Shown: positions 8,786 to 18,366 of the stretch, piece after piece
How positions within the stretch are numbered: the stretch's first letter is position 1
Layout: each line of letters starts with the position of its first letter
Notes under the pieces: generated by a model
What the model was told of the DNA's origin: nothing
Seen by the model: only the letters and a program-made list of their open reading frames with translations
Database searches by the model: none
Program-made: the position numbers and the translations under genes
NCBI RefSeq assembly: GCF_020176955.2
Contig: NZ_JAIUCZ020000002.1
Coordinates: 930,001 to 994,000 of the forward strand
Direction of reading: 5' to 3'
Origin: Nocardia sp. alder85J
GTDB lineage: Bacteria > Actinomycetota > Actinomycetes > Mycobacteriales > Mycobacteriaceae
DNA: 64,000 bases

Positions 8786-9598
8786 ATGAACGCTGCCGAA
8801 CTCGACGACTCGTATCGCTGGGAGACGACCTACACCGAGGCCGACGGCGCCACCCGGATCGATTCCGGCACCGGCCGATTCGGCCGGACCGACGCCCTGA
8901 CCGGGCGCGTCTGCCGCACGTTCGTCGAGGTCGCCACCGCGTTGTTCGACCTCCAGTGCGACGAGGTGACCGAGGGCCACTACTACGACGTGCTCGATGC
9001 CCGGATCGAGGGGCGGCCGGACCCGGAGCTGCCGATGCGGCGGGTGGCGTTACTGGTACGGGACGGCTCCGGCGCCGAAAAGGTCTCCATGGCAGCGGAT
9101 CTGACGTACCGGCCGGTCACCGGCGAAGCGCTGGACCACTATCGGGAGCAACTGGCCGAATGGGAGCGCCGCGACACCGCGCGCCGCTCCCGGCGGGCCC
9201 GTGCCTCGGCCCGGCAGTCGCCGGGCCCGAAGGCGGTGTCGGTGGACTCCGGGCTGCGGCAGGTGGTCGCCGCCCTGCGGACGGAGGCCGACGGTATCCG
9301 GGACGAGATCTTCACCCCGGACCACTGCCGGGAGCAGCTGGCGCTGGCCGAGAGCGCCGTCGCGGCGGCGCTGGGCGCCGAACGGGCCGCGCGCGACCGC
9401 GGCGAGGAGGCGGAGGCCGCCTACGCGCGCGCGTACGTCAAACGCTGGAAGCCCCGCGTCGATCGCTGGGCCAGCATGCTGGAGCTCACCCTCGAGGCAT
9501 ATATGGACGCCGATGCCGTCGACACCCTCGCCGACCGCATCGCCAACCTGCCGATGCCGCCCGGTACCGAGCCGGACACGGAAAATCGTTCGGCCTGA
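8786..9598 (+). CDS. conserved hypothetical protein, charged, coiled-coil-rich
   Basis: ATG at 8786 with CGAGG at 8776-8780. The 270-residue product has no signal peptide or membrane segment. Residues 1-125 look like a compact alpha/beta domain ([12 protein letters not shown], then [12 protein letters not shown], then [13 protein letters not shown]). Residues about 125-155 are a basic Arg/Ser/Ala linker ([18 protein letters not shown]). Residues 160-255 are long charged helices ([20 protein letters not shown] and onward). I do not recognise the family. It lies between the Hsp90-like system and hisE, on the same strand, 46 nt before hisE, so it could belong to either neighbourhood. Confidence 0.6.
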   Translation: MNAAELDDSYRWETTYTEADGATRIDSGTGRFGRTDALTGRVCRTFVEVATALFDLQCDEVTEGHYYDVLDARIEGRPDPELPMRRVALLVRDGSGAEKVSMAADLTYRPVTGEALDHYREQLAEWERRDTARRSRRARASARQSPGPKAVSVDSGLRQVVAALRTEADGIRDEIFTPDHCREQLALAESAVAAALGAERAARDRGEEAEAAYARAYVKRWKPRVDRWASMLELTLEAYMDADAVDTLADRIANLPMPPGTEPDTENRSA

Positions 9599-9644
9599 TA
9601 CTCGGTTGCGGGCGGTGCGCCCGTGTCTGAGAGAATCTCCAGCC

Positions 9645-9908
9645 GTGAAGACTTTCGAAACCCTGTTCGCCGAGCTCCAGGATCGTGCGGTCAACCGGCC
9701 GGAGGGGTCGGGCACCGTGGCAGCGTTGGACGCCGGTGTACATGCGCAGGGGAAGAAGGTGCTGGAGGAGGCCGGTGAGGTGTGGCTGGCCGCCGAACAC
9801 GAGGGTGACGAGCAGCTGGCCGAGGAGATCTCGCAGCTGCTGTACTGGGTGCAGGTGCTGATGGTCGGCCGCGGTCTGCGGCTCGAGGACGTGTACCGAC
9901 ATCTGTGA
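9645..9908 (+). CDS. hisE: phosphoribosyl-ATP pyrophosphatase
   Basis: GTG at 9645 gives the usual 87-residue length for free-standing HisE. The MazG-like all-alpha fold is recognisable: [13 protein letters not shown], then [19 protein letters not shown] with the EExxE-type metal site, then [19 protein letters not shown]. It hydrolyses phosphoribosyl-ATP to phosphoribosyl-AMP, step two of histidine synthesis, in the cytosol. A GAGAAT hexamer at 9631-9636 sits 8 nt upstream of the GTG, and no Shine-Dalgarno is visible, so the message may be leaderless. hisG follows 74 nt later, the order seen in mycobacteria. Confidence 0.95.
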   Translation: MKTFETLFAELQDRAVNRPEGSGTVAALDAGVHAQGKKVLEEAGEVWLAAEHEGDEQLAEEISQLLYWVQVLMVGRGLRLEDVYRHL

Positions 9909-9982
9909 CGGACAACCCGGCGGGCCGATGCCCGGCGGGCCCGACACCGCCTCCGTCACTCGTCCCGAAAGGACACCACCGC

Positions 9983-10834
9983 ATGCTCCGCGTCGCCGTA
10001 CCCAACAAGGGCGCGTTGTCCCAGGCCGCGACCGAGATCCTCGCCGAGGCCGGCTACCGCAAGCGGGTCGACTCCCGCGACCTGACCGTCCTCGATTCCG
10101 CCAACCACGTCGAGTTCTACTTCCTCCGGCCCAAGGACATCGCCATCTACGTCGGATCCGGCGAGCTGGATCTGGGCATCACCGGCCGCGATCTGGCCCT
10201 GGACTCCGGCGCGCAGGTGCACGAGCGCCTGGGCCTGGGCTTCGGCCGATCCACCTTCCGCTACGCCGCCCCCGCGGGCCGGGACTGGAAGGTGGAGGAC
10301 CTCTACGACAAGCGCATCGCGACCGCCTACCCGAATCTGGTGTTGCAGGATTTGCAACGCCGCGGCATCGAGGCCGAGGTGATCCGGCTCGACGGCGCGG
10401 TGGAGATCTCCATCCAGCTCGGCGTCGCCGACGCCATCGCCGACATCGTCGAATCCGGCCGCACGCTACGCCAGCACGGCTTGGAGCCGTTCGGCGACAC
10501 CCTGTGCGATTCGGAGGCGGTGCTGGTGGAGCGAGCCGGCTCCGACCCCCGCGACAAGGCTCGCAATCAGCTCGTCGCGCGCATCCGGGGTGTCGTCTTC
10601 GCACAGCAGTACCTGATGCTGGACTACGACTGCCCGAAGGATCTGCTGGACAGCGCGGTGCAGATCACTCCCGGCCTGGAATCGCCGACGGTGTCGCCGC
10701 TGGCCGATCCGGCCTGGGTGGCGGTGCGTGCGCTGGTGCCCCGCAAACAGGGCAACGACGTGATGGATCAGCTCGCCGACCTCGGCGCCAAGGCGATTCT
10801 GGCCACCGATATCCGCACCTGCCGCGCCTTCTGA
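9983..10834 (+). CDS. hisG: ATP phosphoribosyltransferase, long form
   Basis: ATG at 9983 is preferred to the in-frame GTG at 9905, because AAAGGA at 9968-9973 is 9 nt upstream and the protein then begins [13 protein letters not shown] as in known HisG. The 283 residues fit the long, hexameric form: two periplasmic-binding-like lobes, with the PRPP loop region [18 protein letters not shown] sequence at about residues 150-165, and a C-terminal ACT-like domain from about 210 ([20 protein letters not shown]) that binds histidine for feedback inhibition. It catalyses the first step of histidine synthesis. Forms a hisE-hisG pair. Confidence 0.96.
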   Translation: MLRVAVPNKGALSQAATEILAEAGYRKRVDSRDLTVLDSANHVEFYFLRPKDIAIYVGSGELDLGITGRDLALDSGAQVHERLGLGFGRSTFRYAAPAGRDWKVEDLYDKRIATAYPNLVLQDLQRRGIEAEVIRLDGAVEISIQLGVADAIADIVESGRTLRQHGLEPFGDTLCDSEAVLVERAGSDPRDKARNQLVARIRGVVFAQQYLMLDYDCPKDLLDSAVQITPGLESPTVSPLADPAWVAVRALVPRKQGNDVMDQLADLGAKAILATDIRTCRAF

Positions 10835-10900
10835 CCGGCAGGCGCTCCGGCCCGGCCGCACCCGGGTTCGGCACTGTGGCCCGGTTGCGGTCGAGCCTGC

Positions 10901-11758
10901 TCAGGCGGCGACCGGCCAGCCCGGATAGGGCGGGGCCGCGCCACCGTGGGCGGGGCACAGCGGGCGGTAGTCGCAATATCGGCACCACGGCCCCGGACTG
11001 GGCGGGAATTCACCCGACCGGCCGGCGGCGCTGATCGCCGTCCACAGGGCCGACAGGATGCGCTCGAAACGCAGCAGCTCCGGCTCGTCCGGGGTGTAGG
11101 TGAGGATCTGCCCGTCGGCCAGGTACAGCAGGCGCAGCTGGGCCGGGGCGCGGCCGCGGGTGTGCAGCATGATGGCGGCGTAGAACTTGAGCTGGAACAG
11201 CGCCCGGTTCTCCCGGCCGGGCACGGGAGCGGGCCCGGTCTTGTAGTCGACCACGCGCAGCCGGCCGGTGGGGTCGATGTCGACGCGGTCGATGTACCCG
11301 CGCAGCGGGGAGCCGTCGGGCAGCCTGGTCTCGACCAGATGCTCACAGGATTCGGGGTCGAAGGCCGTCGGATCCTCGAGCCGGTAGTAGACCCGCAGCA
11401 GCTGCCGGGCCTCGTCGAGGAATCCGGGCAGTCCGGCCGGGTCCAGCAGGCCGCTCAGCTCCGGGCGATCGGCCAGCAAGTGCTGCCAGGCGGGTTCCAC
11501 CAGGGCCGCCGCGCGTTCGGGTACCCGTTCGCCGCTCGGTAGCCCGTACAGCGATTCCAGCACCGCGTGGACAAGTGTGCCGCGTACCAGGTAGCGATCC
11601 GGTGATTCCGGAATCCGATCGATCGCGCGTAATCGGTATTTCAGCGGACAGAGCGTGAAATCTTTTGCCCGCGACGGTGAGAGGGCGGGGCCGCGCGCAA
11701 CGTCGACGGCCGGGTCGGTGCGGGAGGCGGGCGGGGTCGGCGTCGAGTCCGCTGTCAT
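10901..11758 (-). CDS. RecB-family PD-(D/E)XK nuclease with Fe-S cluster cysteines
   Basis: Start chosen at the ATG giving MTADSTP (11758); an in-frame start ten codons upstream is possible. 285 residues. N-terminal SPSRAKDFTLCPLKYRLR holds the first Cys. GTLVHAVLE follows. The nuclease core is GYIDRVDIDP then LRVVDYKTG (Asp, Asp, and Lys of the PD-(D/E)XK site), then QLKFYA. The C-terminus has WCRYCDYRPLC, completing a four-Cys Fe-S cluster as in AddB/Cas4-type nucleases. It corresponds to the Rv2119-type gene that sits next to trmI in mycobacteria. It is convergent with hisG and divergent from trmI, sharing a 92-nt promoter region. Substrate likely DNA ends or flaps; exact role unknown. Confidence 0.85.
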   Translation of the reverse strand: MTADSTPTPPASRTDPAVDVARGPALSPSRAKDFTLCPLKYRLRAIDRIPESPDRYLVRGTLVHAVLESLYGLPSGERVPERAAALVEPAWQHLLADRPELSGLLDPAGLPGFLDEARQLLRVYYRLEDPTAFDPESCEHLVETRLPDGSPLRGYIDRVDIDPTGRLRVVDYKTGPAPVPGRENRALFQLKFYAAIMLHTRGRAPAQLRLLYLADGQILTYTPDEPELLRFERILSALWTAISAAGRSGEFPPSPGPWCRYCDYRPLCPAHGGAAPPYPGWPVAA

Positions 11759-11772
11759 ACCTGGCAGGCTAA

Positions 11773-12684
<912 letters not shown>

Positions 12685-12741
12685 TCCGGCAGCGGCACCG
12701 CACTCCGGAGGAGGTGCGGTGCCGCCGGGGGAGCGTGACGA

Positions 12742-13188
12742 TCAGCAGGCGGCGCGGCCGAGCGCCAGGATGGTGCACGCGCTGCCGTCGGTGAGCTGCC
12801 AGCCGGCGGCGTCGCTGTGCTGCCAGGACATCTGGAAGCCCGGGATGGTGCCGTGCGGCGAGGCGATCGCGACGGAGGCCGCGGCGTCGTCGCCGGTGGC
12901 CTGCACATTGGTGACGACGAAGCCGATGTGGCCGTAACCGGCCAGCTTGCCGGTCATGGTGTCGATGTTGGCCGCGCGCTGGTCGCCGCTGACGACCAGT
13001 TTCTCCTTGTCCGCGGTGGAGATGCCCGGATCCACGAACTTGTCGAGGGTGGCCTGCAACTCCTCCGGGGCGGGCGCCGGGGTGTCGGCGGCGGCGGAGG
13101 TTCCACCGGCGGTCAGCGCGACGGCGACGCCCGCGGCGGCCAGGGCGAACCGTGCGGCACGGGCGATACGGTGGGTGGGGTTGAACAT
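12742..13188 (-). CDS. secreted low-molecular-weight antigen, LppK/MTB12-like
   Basis: ATG at 13188 is preferred (GAAAGG upstream); an extended start at 13236 would add 16 residues without the signal-peptide shape. The 148-residue product has a Sec signal peptide (RIARAARFALAAAGVAVALTA, cleavage near SAAA-DT), then PAPAPEELQATLDKFVD and a small alpha/beta domain. Two Cys (SACTIL and the last residue) may form a disulfide. It resembles the MTB12/CFP-2-type domain and stands where lppK (Rv2116) stands in M. tuberculosis, but lacks the lipobox Cys, so it is likely secreted. An iron-box-like palindrome lies 57 nt upstream (13245-13260). Confidence 0.75.
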   Translation of the reverse strand: MFNPTHRIARAARFALAAAGVAVALTAGGTSAAADTPAPAPEELQATLDKFVDPGISTADKEKLVVSGDQRAANIDTMTGKLAGYGHIGFVVTNVQATGDDAAASVAIASPHGTIPGFQMSWQHSDAAGWQLTDGSACTILALGRAAC

Positions 13189-13244
13189 GGGTCGGCACGC
13201 CTTTCGATCGAGCAGGGCGGCCGGGCGGCCGCCCACCGCAGTTG

Positions 13245-13260
13245 GTTAGGTGACCCTAAC
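13245..13260. promoter_or_regulatory. IdeR/DtxR-like iron box, proximal to lppK-like gene
   Basis: GTTAGGTGACCCTAAC is a palindrome with 6-bp arms (GTTAGG/CCTAAC). Thirteen of its 15 core bases fit the left part of the 19-bp DtxR/IdeR consensus. Located 57 nt upstream of the lppK-like start. Confidence 0.5.
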
Positions 13261-13342
13261 ACCGGTCGGGGGCCGGTATCCGGGAGGGGGTCCGCCGCGG
13301 GAACGGGCGATTGCGCAGGTCCGCGACGGTCGAGCCGAGGAT

Positions 13343-13358
13343 GGTGACGTAGGTCACG
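13343..13358. promoter_or_regulatory. CRP/GlxR-like site
   Basis: GGTGACGTAGGTCACG matches TGTGA-N2-TA-N2-TCACA at 10 of 12 defined bases; the inner GTGA-N6-TCAC is perfect and two further outer bases are symmetric. It lies 155 nt upstream of the lppK-like start and 535 nt before mpa. Confidence 0.4.
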
Positions 13359-13760
13359 ATGCCGGTATCGCAGCGTCGATCCGTTCGTGACCGGCTGCTT
13401 TCCGCCATGTAACGTACGCGCCGGTTGCGCGGCGCTCGCCGGGGGTGTGGGGGACGGTCATCCGGTCGATCGCGGATCGATCCGGCGCCGGTCCAGCACC
13501 GATGCTCCTGAGGCTCCTGGGGCTGGTGGTTCGGAGGCATATCACTGTTGCGTCGTATCCATCCCGAAATCGCCGAAACGGGCCGGATTCGGCCGTCTCC
13601 CGGGCGCGCCGGACGGTGCTCCGGCGATGGTTGCCGCTGAAACGCGAGCGCGGGACCGCCGATTACCTGTACAACAGGTAGAACCGGGAAAAGAACCAGG
13701 AAGGAGCGTTGTCGAGAGCGCTTTCCACTCGAGGCGGCGAAATTAACTCGCCGGAAACGG

Positions 13761-13776
13761 GTTAGGTGAAGCTAAC
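13761..13776. promoter_or_regulatory. second iron-box-like element, proximal to mpa
   Basis: GTTAGGTGAAGCTAAC is 116 nt before the mpa start and shares the TTAGGTGA core with the element at 13245. Arms are GTTAG/CTAAC (5 bp). Fit to the DtxR/IdeR half-box is about 12 of 15. Confidence 0.4.
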
Positions 13777-13892
13777 ATGGTGGTCCGGTCGCCGACCGCA
13801 GCCTAGATGTGATCACGACGAAACCATGTCGGAAAGCGAGAACGGTTCGCGCCCGGTAGCGTTGATAGACCGGGACTGGGAGGAGCAGCATC

Positions 13893-15653
13893 ATGAGCCC
13901 CAACGAACATTCCGATTCGGCGGCCTGGCGGGAACTCGAGGCGACGCGCGCGGAGTTGGCTGCACTCCGAAGGCAACTCGCCGACTCACCGGATCGCGCA
14001 AGGGAATTGGAAGCCCGCATCGATTCGCTGACCATTCGCAACACCAAACTCATGGACACCCTGAAGGAAGCCCGCCAGCAACTGGTCGCGCTCCGCGAGG
14101 AGGTCGACCGGCTGGGGCAGCCACCCAGTGGCTACGGCATCCTGCTGGATGTCTACGAGGATCAAACGGTCGACGTGTTCACCTCGGGGCGCAAGATGCG
14201 GCTGACGTGCTCGCCGAACATCGACACCGCGACCCTGCACTACGGGCAGACGGTCCGGCTGAACGAGGCCCTCACGGTGGTCGAGGCCGGCGCCTTCGAC
14301 CGCACCGGTGAGATCGGCACGCTGCGCGAGATCCTCGACGACGGTCGCCGCGCCCTGGTCGTCGGCCATGCCGACGAGGAGCGCGTGGTGTGGCTGTCCG
14401 GCCCGCTGAGCCGGCTGGTCGACGTCGACGATGTGGACGACCCGGACCGCCCGGTCCGCAAGCTTCGTCCGGGCGACTCGCTGCTGGTGGACACGAAGGC
14501 CGGTTTCGCGTTCGAGCGCATCCCCAAGGCCGAGGTCGAGGACCTCGTGCTGGAGGAGGTGCCGGATGTGAACTACGAGGACATCGGCGGCCTGACACGG
14601 CAGATCGAGCAGATCCGCGACGCGGTGGAACTGCCGTTCCTGCACAAGGATCTGTTCCGTGAGTACGCGCTGCGGCCGCCGAAGGGCGTGCTGCTGTACG
14701 GCCCGCCCGGTTGCGGTAAGACGCTGATCGCCAAGGCGGTCGCCAATTCGCTGGCGAAGAAGATCGCCGAGGCCCGTGGCGAGGACGCCAAGGAAGCCAA
14801 GTCGTTCTTCCTCAACATCAAGGGTCCCGAGCTGCTGAACAAGTTCGTGGGCGAGACCGAGCGGCACATCCGGATCATCTTCCAGCGGGCGCGGGAGAAG
14901 GCCTCCGAGGGCACCCCGGTGATCGTGTTCTTCGACGAGATGGACTCGATCTTCCGGACCCGTGGCTCGGGCGTCTCCTCCGACGTGGAGACCACGGTCG
15001 TGCCGCAGCTGCTGTCGGAGATCGACGGCGTCGAGGGCCTGGAGAACGTCATCGTCATCGGCGCCTCCAACCGCGAGGACATGATCGACCCGGCCATCCT
15101 GCGGCCCGGCCGCCTGGACGTGAAGATCAAGATCGAGCGGCCGGATGCCGAAGCGGCGCAGGACATCTTCTCCAAGTACCTGACGGAGACCCTGCCGCTG
15201 CACGTCGACGACCTCGACGAGTTCGGCAACGATCGGGCCAAGTGCGTGCAGGCCATGATCGAGCGGGTCGTCGAGCGGATGTACGCCGAGAGCGAGGACA
15301 ACCGCTTCCTGGAGGTCACCTACGCCAACGGTGACAAGGAGGTCCTGTACTTCAAGGACTTCAACTCCGGCGCCATGATCCAGAACATCGTGGACCGCTC
15401 CAAGAAGTACGCGATCAAGTCGGTGCTCGAGACCGGTAACCCGGGCCTGCGCATCCAGCATCTCTACGATTCGATCCAGGACGAGTTCTCGGAGAACGAG
15501 GACCTGCCCAACACCACGAATCCCGATGACTGGGCTCGCATCTCGGGTAAGAAGGGCGAGCGGATCGTGTACATCCGCACCCTGGTCACCGGTAAGAACG
15601 CCTCGGCCAGCCGGGCGATCGACACCGAGTCCAACACCGGCCAGTACCTGTAA
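13893..15653 (+). CDS. mpa: proteasome-associated AAA ATPase Mpa/ARC
   Basis: ATG at 13893 with GGGAGGAG at 13878-13885. 586 residues. In order: N-terminal coiled coil (about 8-75), which binds Pup; tandem OB domains ([17 protein letters not shown] region, about 80-220); AAA module with Walker A GPPGCGKT (about 269), Walker [13 protein letters not shown] (about 345), sensor and arginine-finger segment [11 protein letters not shown]; and the C-terminal GQYL tail whose penultimate Tyr docks on the PrcBA ring. The hexamer pulls in Pup, unfolds the attached protein and feeds the 20S core. Usually next to dop; here 30 kb of other genes intervene. Followed at once by a strong terminator. Confidence 0.97.
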   Translation: MSPNEHSDSAAWRELEATRAELAALRRQLADSPDRARELEARIDSLTIRNTKLMDTLKEARQQLVALREEVDRLGQPPSGYGILLDVYEDQTVDVFTSGRKMRLTCSPNIDTATLHYGQTVRLNEALTVVEAGAFDRTGEIGTLREILDDGRRALVVGHADEERVVWLSGPLSRLVDVDDVDDPDRPVRKLRPGDSLLVDTKAGFAFERIPKAEVEDLVLEEVPDVNYEDIGGLTRQIEQIRDAVELPFLHKDLFREYALRPPKGVLLYGPPGCGKTLIAKAVANSLAKKIAEARGEDAKEAKSFFLNIKGPELLNKFVGETERHIRIIFQRAREKASEGTPVIVFFDEMDSIFRTRGSGVSSDVETTVVPQLLSEIDGVEGLENVIVIGASNREDMIDPAILRPGRLDVKIKIERPDAEAAQDIFSKYLTETLPLHVDDLDEFGNDRAKCVQAMIERVVERMYAESEDNRFLEVTYANGDKEVLYFKDFNSGAMIQNIVDRSKKYAIKSVLETGNPGLRIQHLYDSIQDEFSENEDLPNTTNPDDWARISGKKGERIVYIRTLVTGKNASASRAIDTESNTGQYL

Positions 15654-15663
15654 ACCGGGAAAT

Positions 15664-15697
15664 CAACGGCCGCGCTCCGAGAGGGGCGCGGCCGTTG
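15664..15697 (+). terminator. intrinsic terminator of mpa
   Basis: Perfect 12-bp stem, CAACGGCCGCGC pairing with GCGCGGCCGTTG, around a 10-nt loop, beginning 10 nt after the mpa stop. There is no long T tract, as is common in actinobacteria. It separates mpa from the converging cyclophilin gene and may serve both. Confidence 0.85.
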
Positions 15698-15717
15698 GTC
15701 GTCGGTGGGCCGGTTGC

Positions 15718-16452
15718 TCAGTTCTGTTCGGCGGCAACCGAATCCAGCACCACCCCGGCGGCGGGGGCGCCGTCGGGCGAGCCGTCGGCGGTGCCGGCGC
15801 CGGCGATGTTCTGTAAGACGTCCAGGCCGGCGGTGATGCGGCCGAACGGGGTGTAGTTGGCCGGTAACTGGGTGTCCTTGTACACCAGGAAGAACTGGCT
15901 GCCGTTGGTGTTCGGGCCGGAGTTCGCCATGGCCACGGTGCCCGCGGGATAGACCGCTCCGGCCAGATTCTCGTCCTGGAAGCGGTAGCCCGGCCCGCCC
16001 TTGCCGCTGCCGGTGGGATCGCCGCACTGCAACACGAAGATGCCCTGGGTGGTGAGCCGGTGGCAGCGGGTGTGATCGAAGTACTGCTGCCCGGCGAGGA
16101 AGACGAACGAGTTCACCGTGTGCGGCGCGGCCGCGGCGTCCAGCGAGACGGTGATCGGCCCGCAGTTGGTCTGGAGGGTCGCGGAGTAACCGGCGCCCGG
16201 ATCGATCGACAGCGGCGGTTCGCCCGGGAACTGCTTGCCGTTGGGCTGGCCGTCGGCGGGCGCGGAACAGCCCGCGACCGCCTGGTGCAGCGGCGCCGGG
16301 GCGGCCAGGGCGTCGTACCCGGCTGCCAGCACCGCGATCGAGACACCGGCCGTCGCCAGGCCGAGCCGCCACAGGGCGCGGCGCGGCGGGCGGAGTCGGC
16401 GGGTACGGGCCGGCTGGACGTCGACGTGCGGCGCCTGCGAATCGGTGCTCAC
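15718..16452 (-). CDS. exported or membrane-anchored cyclophilin (peptidyl-prolyl isomerase)
   Basis: GTG at 16452 is chosen, with AAGGAG about 10 nt upstream; a longer frame to 16524 lacks a ribosome site. 244 residues. Residues 25-55 are a basic stretch followed by a hydrophobic segment (LATAGVSIAVLAAGYDALAA), either an uncleaved signal anchor or a signal peptide. The cyclophilin domain follows: YFDHTRCHRL (catalytic-Arg region changed from the usual FHRV), VLQCGDPTGSGKGGPGYRF, GTVAMANSGPNTNGSQFF and YTPFGRI. It would catalyse proline isomerisation outside the membrane. It converges on mpa. Confidence 0.85.
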   Translation of the reverse strand: MSTDSQAPHVDVQPARTRRLRPPRRALWRLGLATAGVSIAVLAAGYDALAAPAPLHQAVAGCSAPADGQPNGKQFPGEPPLSIDPGAGYSATLQTNCGPITVSLDAAAAPHTVNSFVFLAGQQYFDHTRCHRLTTQGIFVLQCGDPTGSGKGGPGYRFQDENLAGAVYPAGTVAMANSGPNTNGSQFFLVYKDTQLPANYTPFGRITAGLDVLQNIAGAGTADGSPDGAPAAGVVLDSVAAEQN

Positions 16453-16804
16453 CTGGGGAGGTCTCCTTGCATCCTGTCGCGGAACGGTTGATTGATGCCC
16501 GGCATCATTCCAGGTCGCCTGCAATCGTGTGTAGCGAAGACCCGGATCGATGCCCGCACAGGCGATTTGCCGTTTTCGGCGCCGGTCGCGGTCGCGATCG
16601 GCTGAGCAGGTGCTCGCAATCGGCTGATCGGGCGCGCCGGACGCGGCCGTTGGGATGCGCCGGACGCGGCCGATGAGACGCGCGGGGCTCGGCCGAGGAG
16701 CCGCGCGGGGCTCGGCCGAGGAGACGTGGCGGACCCGGAGGTGGGTGGGGCGGATATGGATCCGAAGCTGCGGGCCCGGCGATCGGATGTTCGGGCCCGG
16801 CCGA
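16453..16804. other. 352-nt intergenic region with 23-bp degenerate repeats
   Basis: No gene is visible. The first about 100 nt carries the cyclophilin promoter side. From about 16600 the sequence becomes repetitive with a 23-bp period (see repeat entry) and runs up to the stop of the MocR gene. Confidence 0.7.
16634..16745. repeat. 23-bp degenerate tandem repeat, about 5 units
   Basis: Two copies of a GCGCCGGACGCGGCCG core (16634 and 16657) are followed by two nearly identical copies of a unit beginning CGCGGGGCTCGGCCGAGGAG (16681 and 16704), and a weak fifth copy. Unit spacing is 23 bp throughout, so it cannot be coding in one frame. Confidence 0.75.
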
Positions 16805-18244
16805 TCAGGCGCGGCGGGCGCGGCGGTAGACCGGGGTGGCGGCGGCCGCCGCGGCCAGTTGCGCGGCCAGCCGGTCCACGTCGAGATCGTCGACAGCGGC
16901 GACGGTGAGGCGCAGATGCGCGGCGGTGGCGCGGTCGGTGACCTCGAACGGGCCGCCCGGGGCGGCCTTGATCCCGGCCGCGGCCAGCGCGATCAGCGCG
17001 GCGTTCTCGTCGGCGACCGGCAGCCAGAGGTTGATGCCGTCGGTGCGGGGGAGGCTGCGGCCGTGCCGGGCCAGCGCCTTGCGCAACGCGTCGCCGCGCG
17101 CCCGGTACACCGTCCGCGCGGTGGTGACGGCCCGGCAGGCGTCCGGATCGGTGAGCATGTGCACCAGCACCCGTTGCAGCAGCCGGCTGGTCCAGCCGGG
17201 GCCGAGCATGCGCCGCTCGATCACCGGATCCAGCAGGGCGGCCGGGCCGCCCGCCACCGCCAGCCGCAGATCCGCGCCGTGCGATTTGGAATAGGAGCGG
17301 ATGTGCACCGTCTGCCGGGGCAGCCGGGCGCCCAGTGAGCGCAGCGGCGTCGCGGCGATGCCCGCGCTGTGGTCGTCCTCGATCACCACCACCGCGGCGC
17401 CGCCGAGGATGGCGGCGAGTTCGCGGGCGCGGCGGCCGGTCAGCGCCGCGCCGGTGGGATTGTGGGCGCGCGGTTGCAGCAGCAGCGCCGCGGGGGCGTG
17501 GGCGGCGAGGGCGGCGGCGAGTTCGGCGGGCAGCAGCCCGGATTCGTCCATGCCGACCGGGACCGCCCGCGCCCCGATCTGCGCGAGCAGGTCGAGAAAC
17601 GGTGGGAAGCAAGGGTTTTCGACCAGCACGGCATCGCCGAAGCGGACGTGCGCGGCCAGCAGCCGGTCGACGGCGTCGATGGCCCCGTCCACGACGGTGA
17701 AACGTTCTGTGCGCCAAGGCCAGTCGGCGCGCACCAGCGCCTCCAGCTCGGGCAGGATGGCCTCGCCGAGATAGGTCGCCGACAGATGGTCGATGCTCGG
17801 ATCGTCGGCCAGCACCCGCAGCGCGGCAGTGAGGTCCGGCAGCAGCGCCGGATCCGGTACGCCGCGCGACAGGTCGATCGGGAAGGCGTCGTCGGAGGGC
17901 GGATGCAGGCGCTGGTACCGGCCGCCGGGCGGTGGCTCCGGGGGCGGCTGGCCGACGAAGGTGCCGGCCCGGCCGCGGGCCACGATCGCGCCGGTGGCCG
18001 CCAGCGCCCGCCAGGCCTGGGTGACCGTCGCCGGGGACACCCGTAGCTCGCGCGCCACATCACGCACGGTGGGCAGTCGCGAGCCCGGTGGCAGCGCGCC
18101 GGAGCGGATGCCCCGGTGCACGGCCGCGGCGATACCGGCGGCGGTGCGATCGGTCAGACCGGCGGTGAAACCGGCGGACACCCCGGAAACCGCTGCGGCG
18201 CCGGTCCCGCGGCCGGTTTCCGGTGACCCGAGTTCGGTTGTCAC
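16805..18244 (-). CDS. MocR-type regulator (GntR helix-turn-helix fused to PLP aminotransferase fold)
   Basis: GTG at 18244 (VTTELGSPETG) is preferred to a longer frame that would run into the divergent promoter. 479 residues. Residues about 35-100 are a GntR winged helix (IRSGALPPGSRLPTVRDVAR, then VSPATVTQAWRALAATG). The remainder is a type-I aminotransferase fold with a PLP-type Lys in SYSKSHGADLRLA and the ENPCFPPF and QPRAHNPTGAAL segments. MocR proteins sense amines or amino acids through PLP. It is divergent from a pyrimidine-catabolism operon, so it likely controls that operon. Beta-alanine, a pathway product with a primary amine, is a reasonable effector guess. Confidence 0.88.
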   Translation of the reverse strand: MTTELGSPETGRGTGAAAVSGVSAGFTAGLTDRTAAGIAAAVHRGIRSGALPPGSRLPTVRDVARELRVSPATVTQAWRALAATGAIVARGRAGTFVGQPPPEPPPGGRYQRLHPPSDDAFPIDLSRGVPDPALLPDLTAALRVLADDPSIDHLSATYLGEAILPELEALVRADWPWRTERFTVVDGAIDAVDRLLAAHVRFGDAVLVENPCFPPFLDLLAQIGARAVPVGMDESGLLPAELAAALAAHAPAALLLQPRAHNPTGAALTGRRARELAAILGGAAVVVIEDDHSAGIAATPLRSLGARLPRQTVHIRSYSKSHGADLRLAVAGGPAALLDPVIERRMLGPGWTSRLLQRVLVHMLTDPDACRAVTTARTVYRARGDALRKALARHGRSLPRTDGINLWLPVADENAALIALAAAGIKAAPGGPFEVTDRATAAHLRLTVAAVDDLDVDRLAAQLAAAAAATPVYRRARRA

Positions 18245-18366
18245 AGCGTAATTCTGCGATCTCGGTCCGGGCGTGACCAGGACCGGCGGCAGGTTTAACG
18301 GTGGCGAAACTGTTTCCGTCAGATTGTTACACAAGGAACGCGCTTCAGGGTGCACTATCACAAACC
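18245..18366. promoter_or_regulatory. divergent promoter region of MocR gene and pyrimidine operon
   Basis: 122 nt. CACTAT at 18353-18358 is 8 nt before the ATG at 18367 and there is no Shine-Dalgarno directly before that ATG, so the operon's first message may be leaderless. A TTGTTA lies at 18324, too far (23 nt) to be an ideal -35. I could not define the MocR operator. Confidence 0.35.

Larger units (their letters stand above)
13189..13892. other. 704-nt intergenic region between lppK-like gene and mpa
   Basis: No ORF here has convincing coding character; the longest open frames (about 78-119 codons) lack starts with ribosome sites and have random composition. The stretch is less GC-rich than its flanks around 13620-13800. 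It holds two iron-box-like elements, one CRP/GlxR-like site (listed separately) and must contain the divergent promoters of both genes. A strong ribosome site for mpa closes it. Confidence 0.7.

Noticed and set aside
9905..9982. Extended hisG start at GTG 9905
   Set aside because: It overlaps the hisE stop attractively, but the added 26 residues have no HisG similarity and the ATG at 9983 has AAAGGA 9 nt upstream.
13387..13746. Small plus-strand ORFs (78-119 codons) before mpa
   Set aside because: No ribosome site, no domain, random composition, and overlap with candidate regulatory sites.
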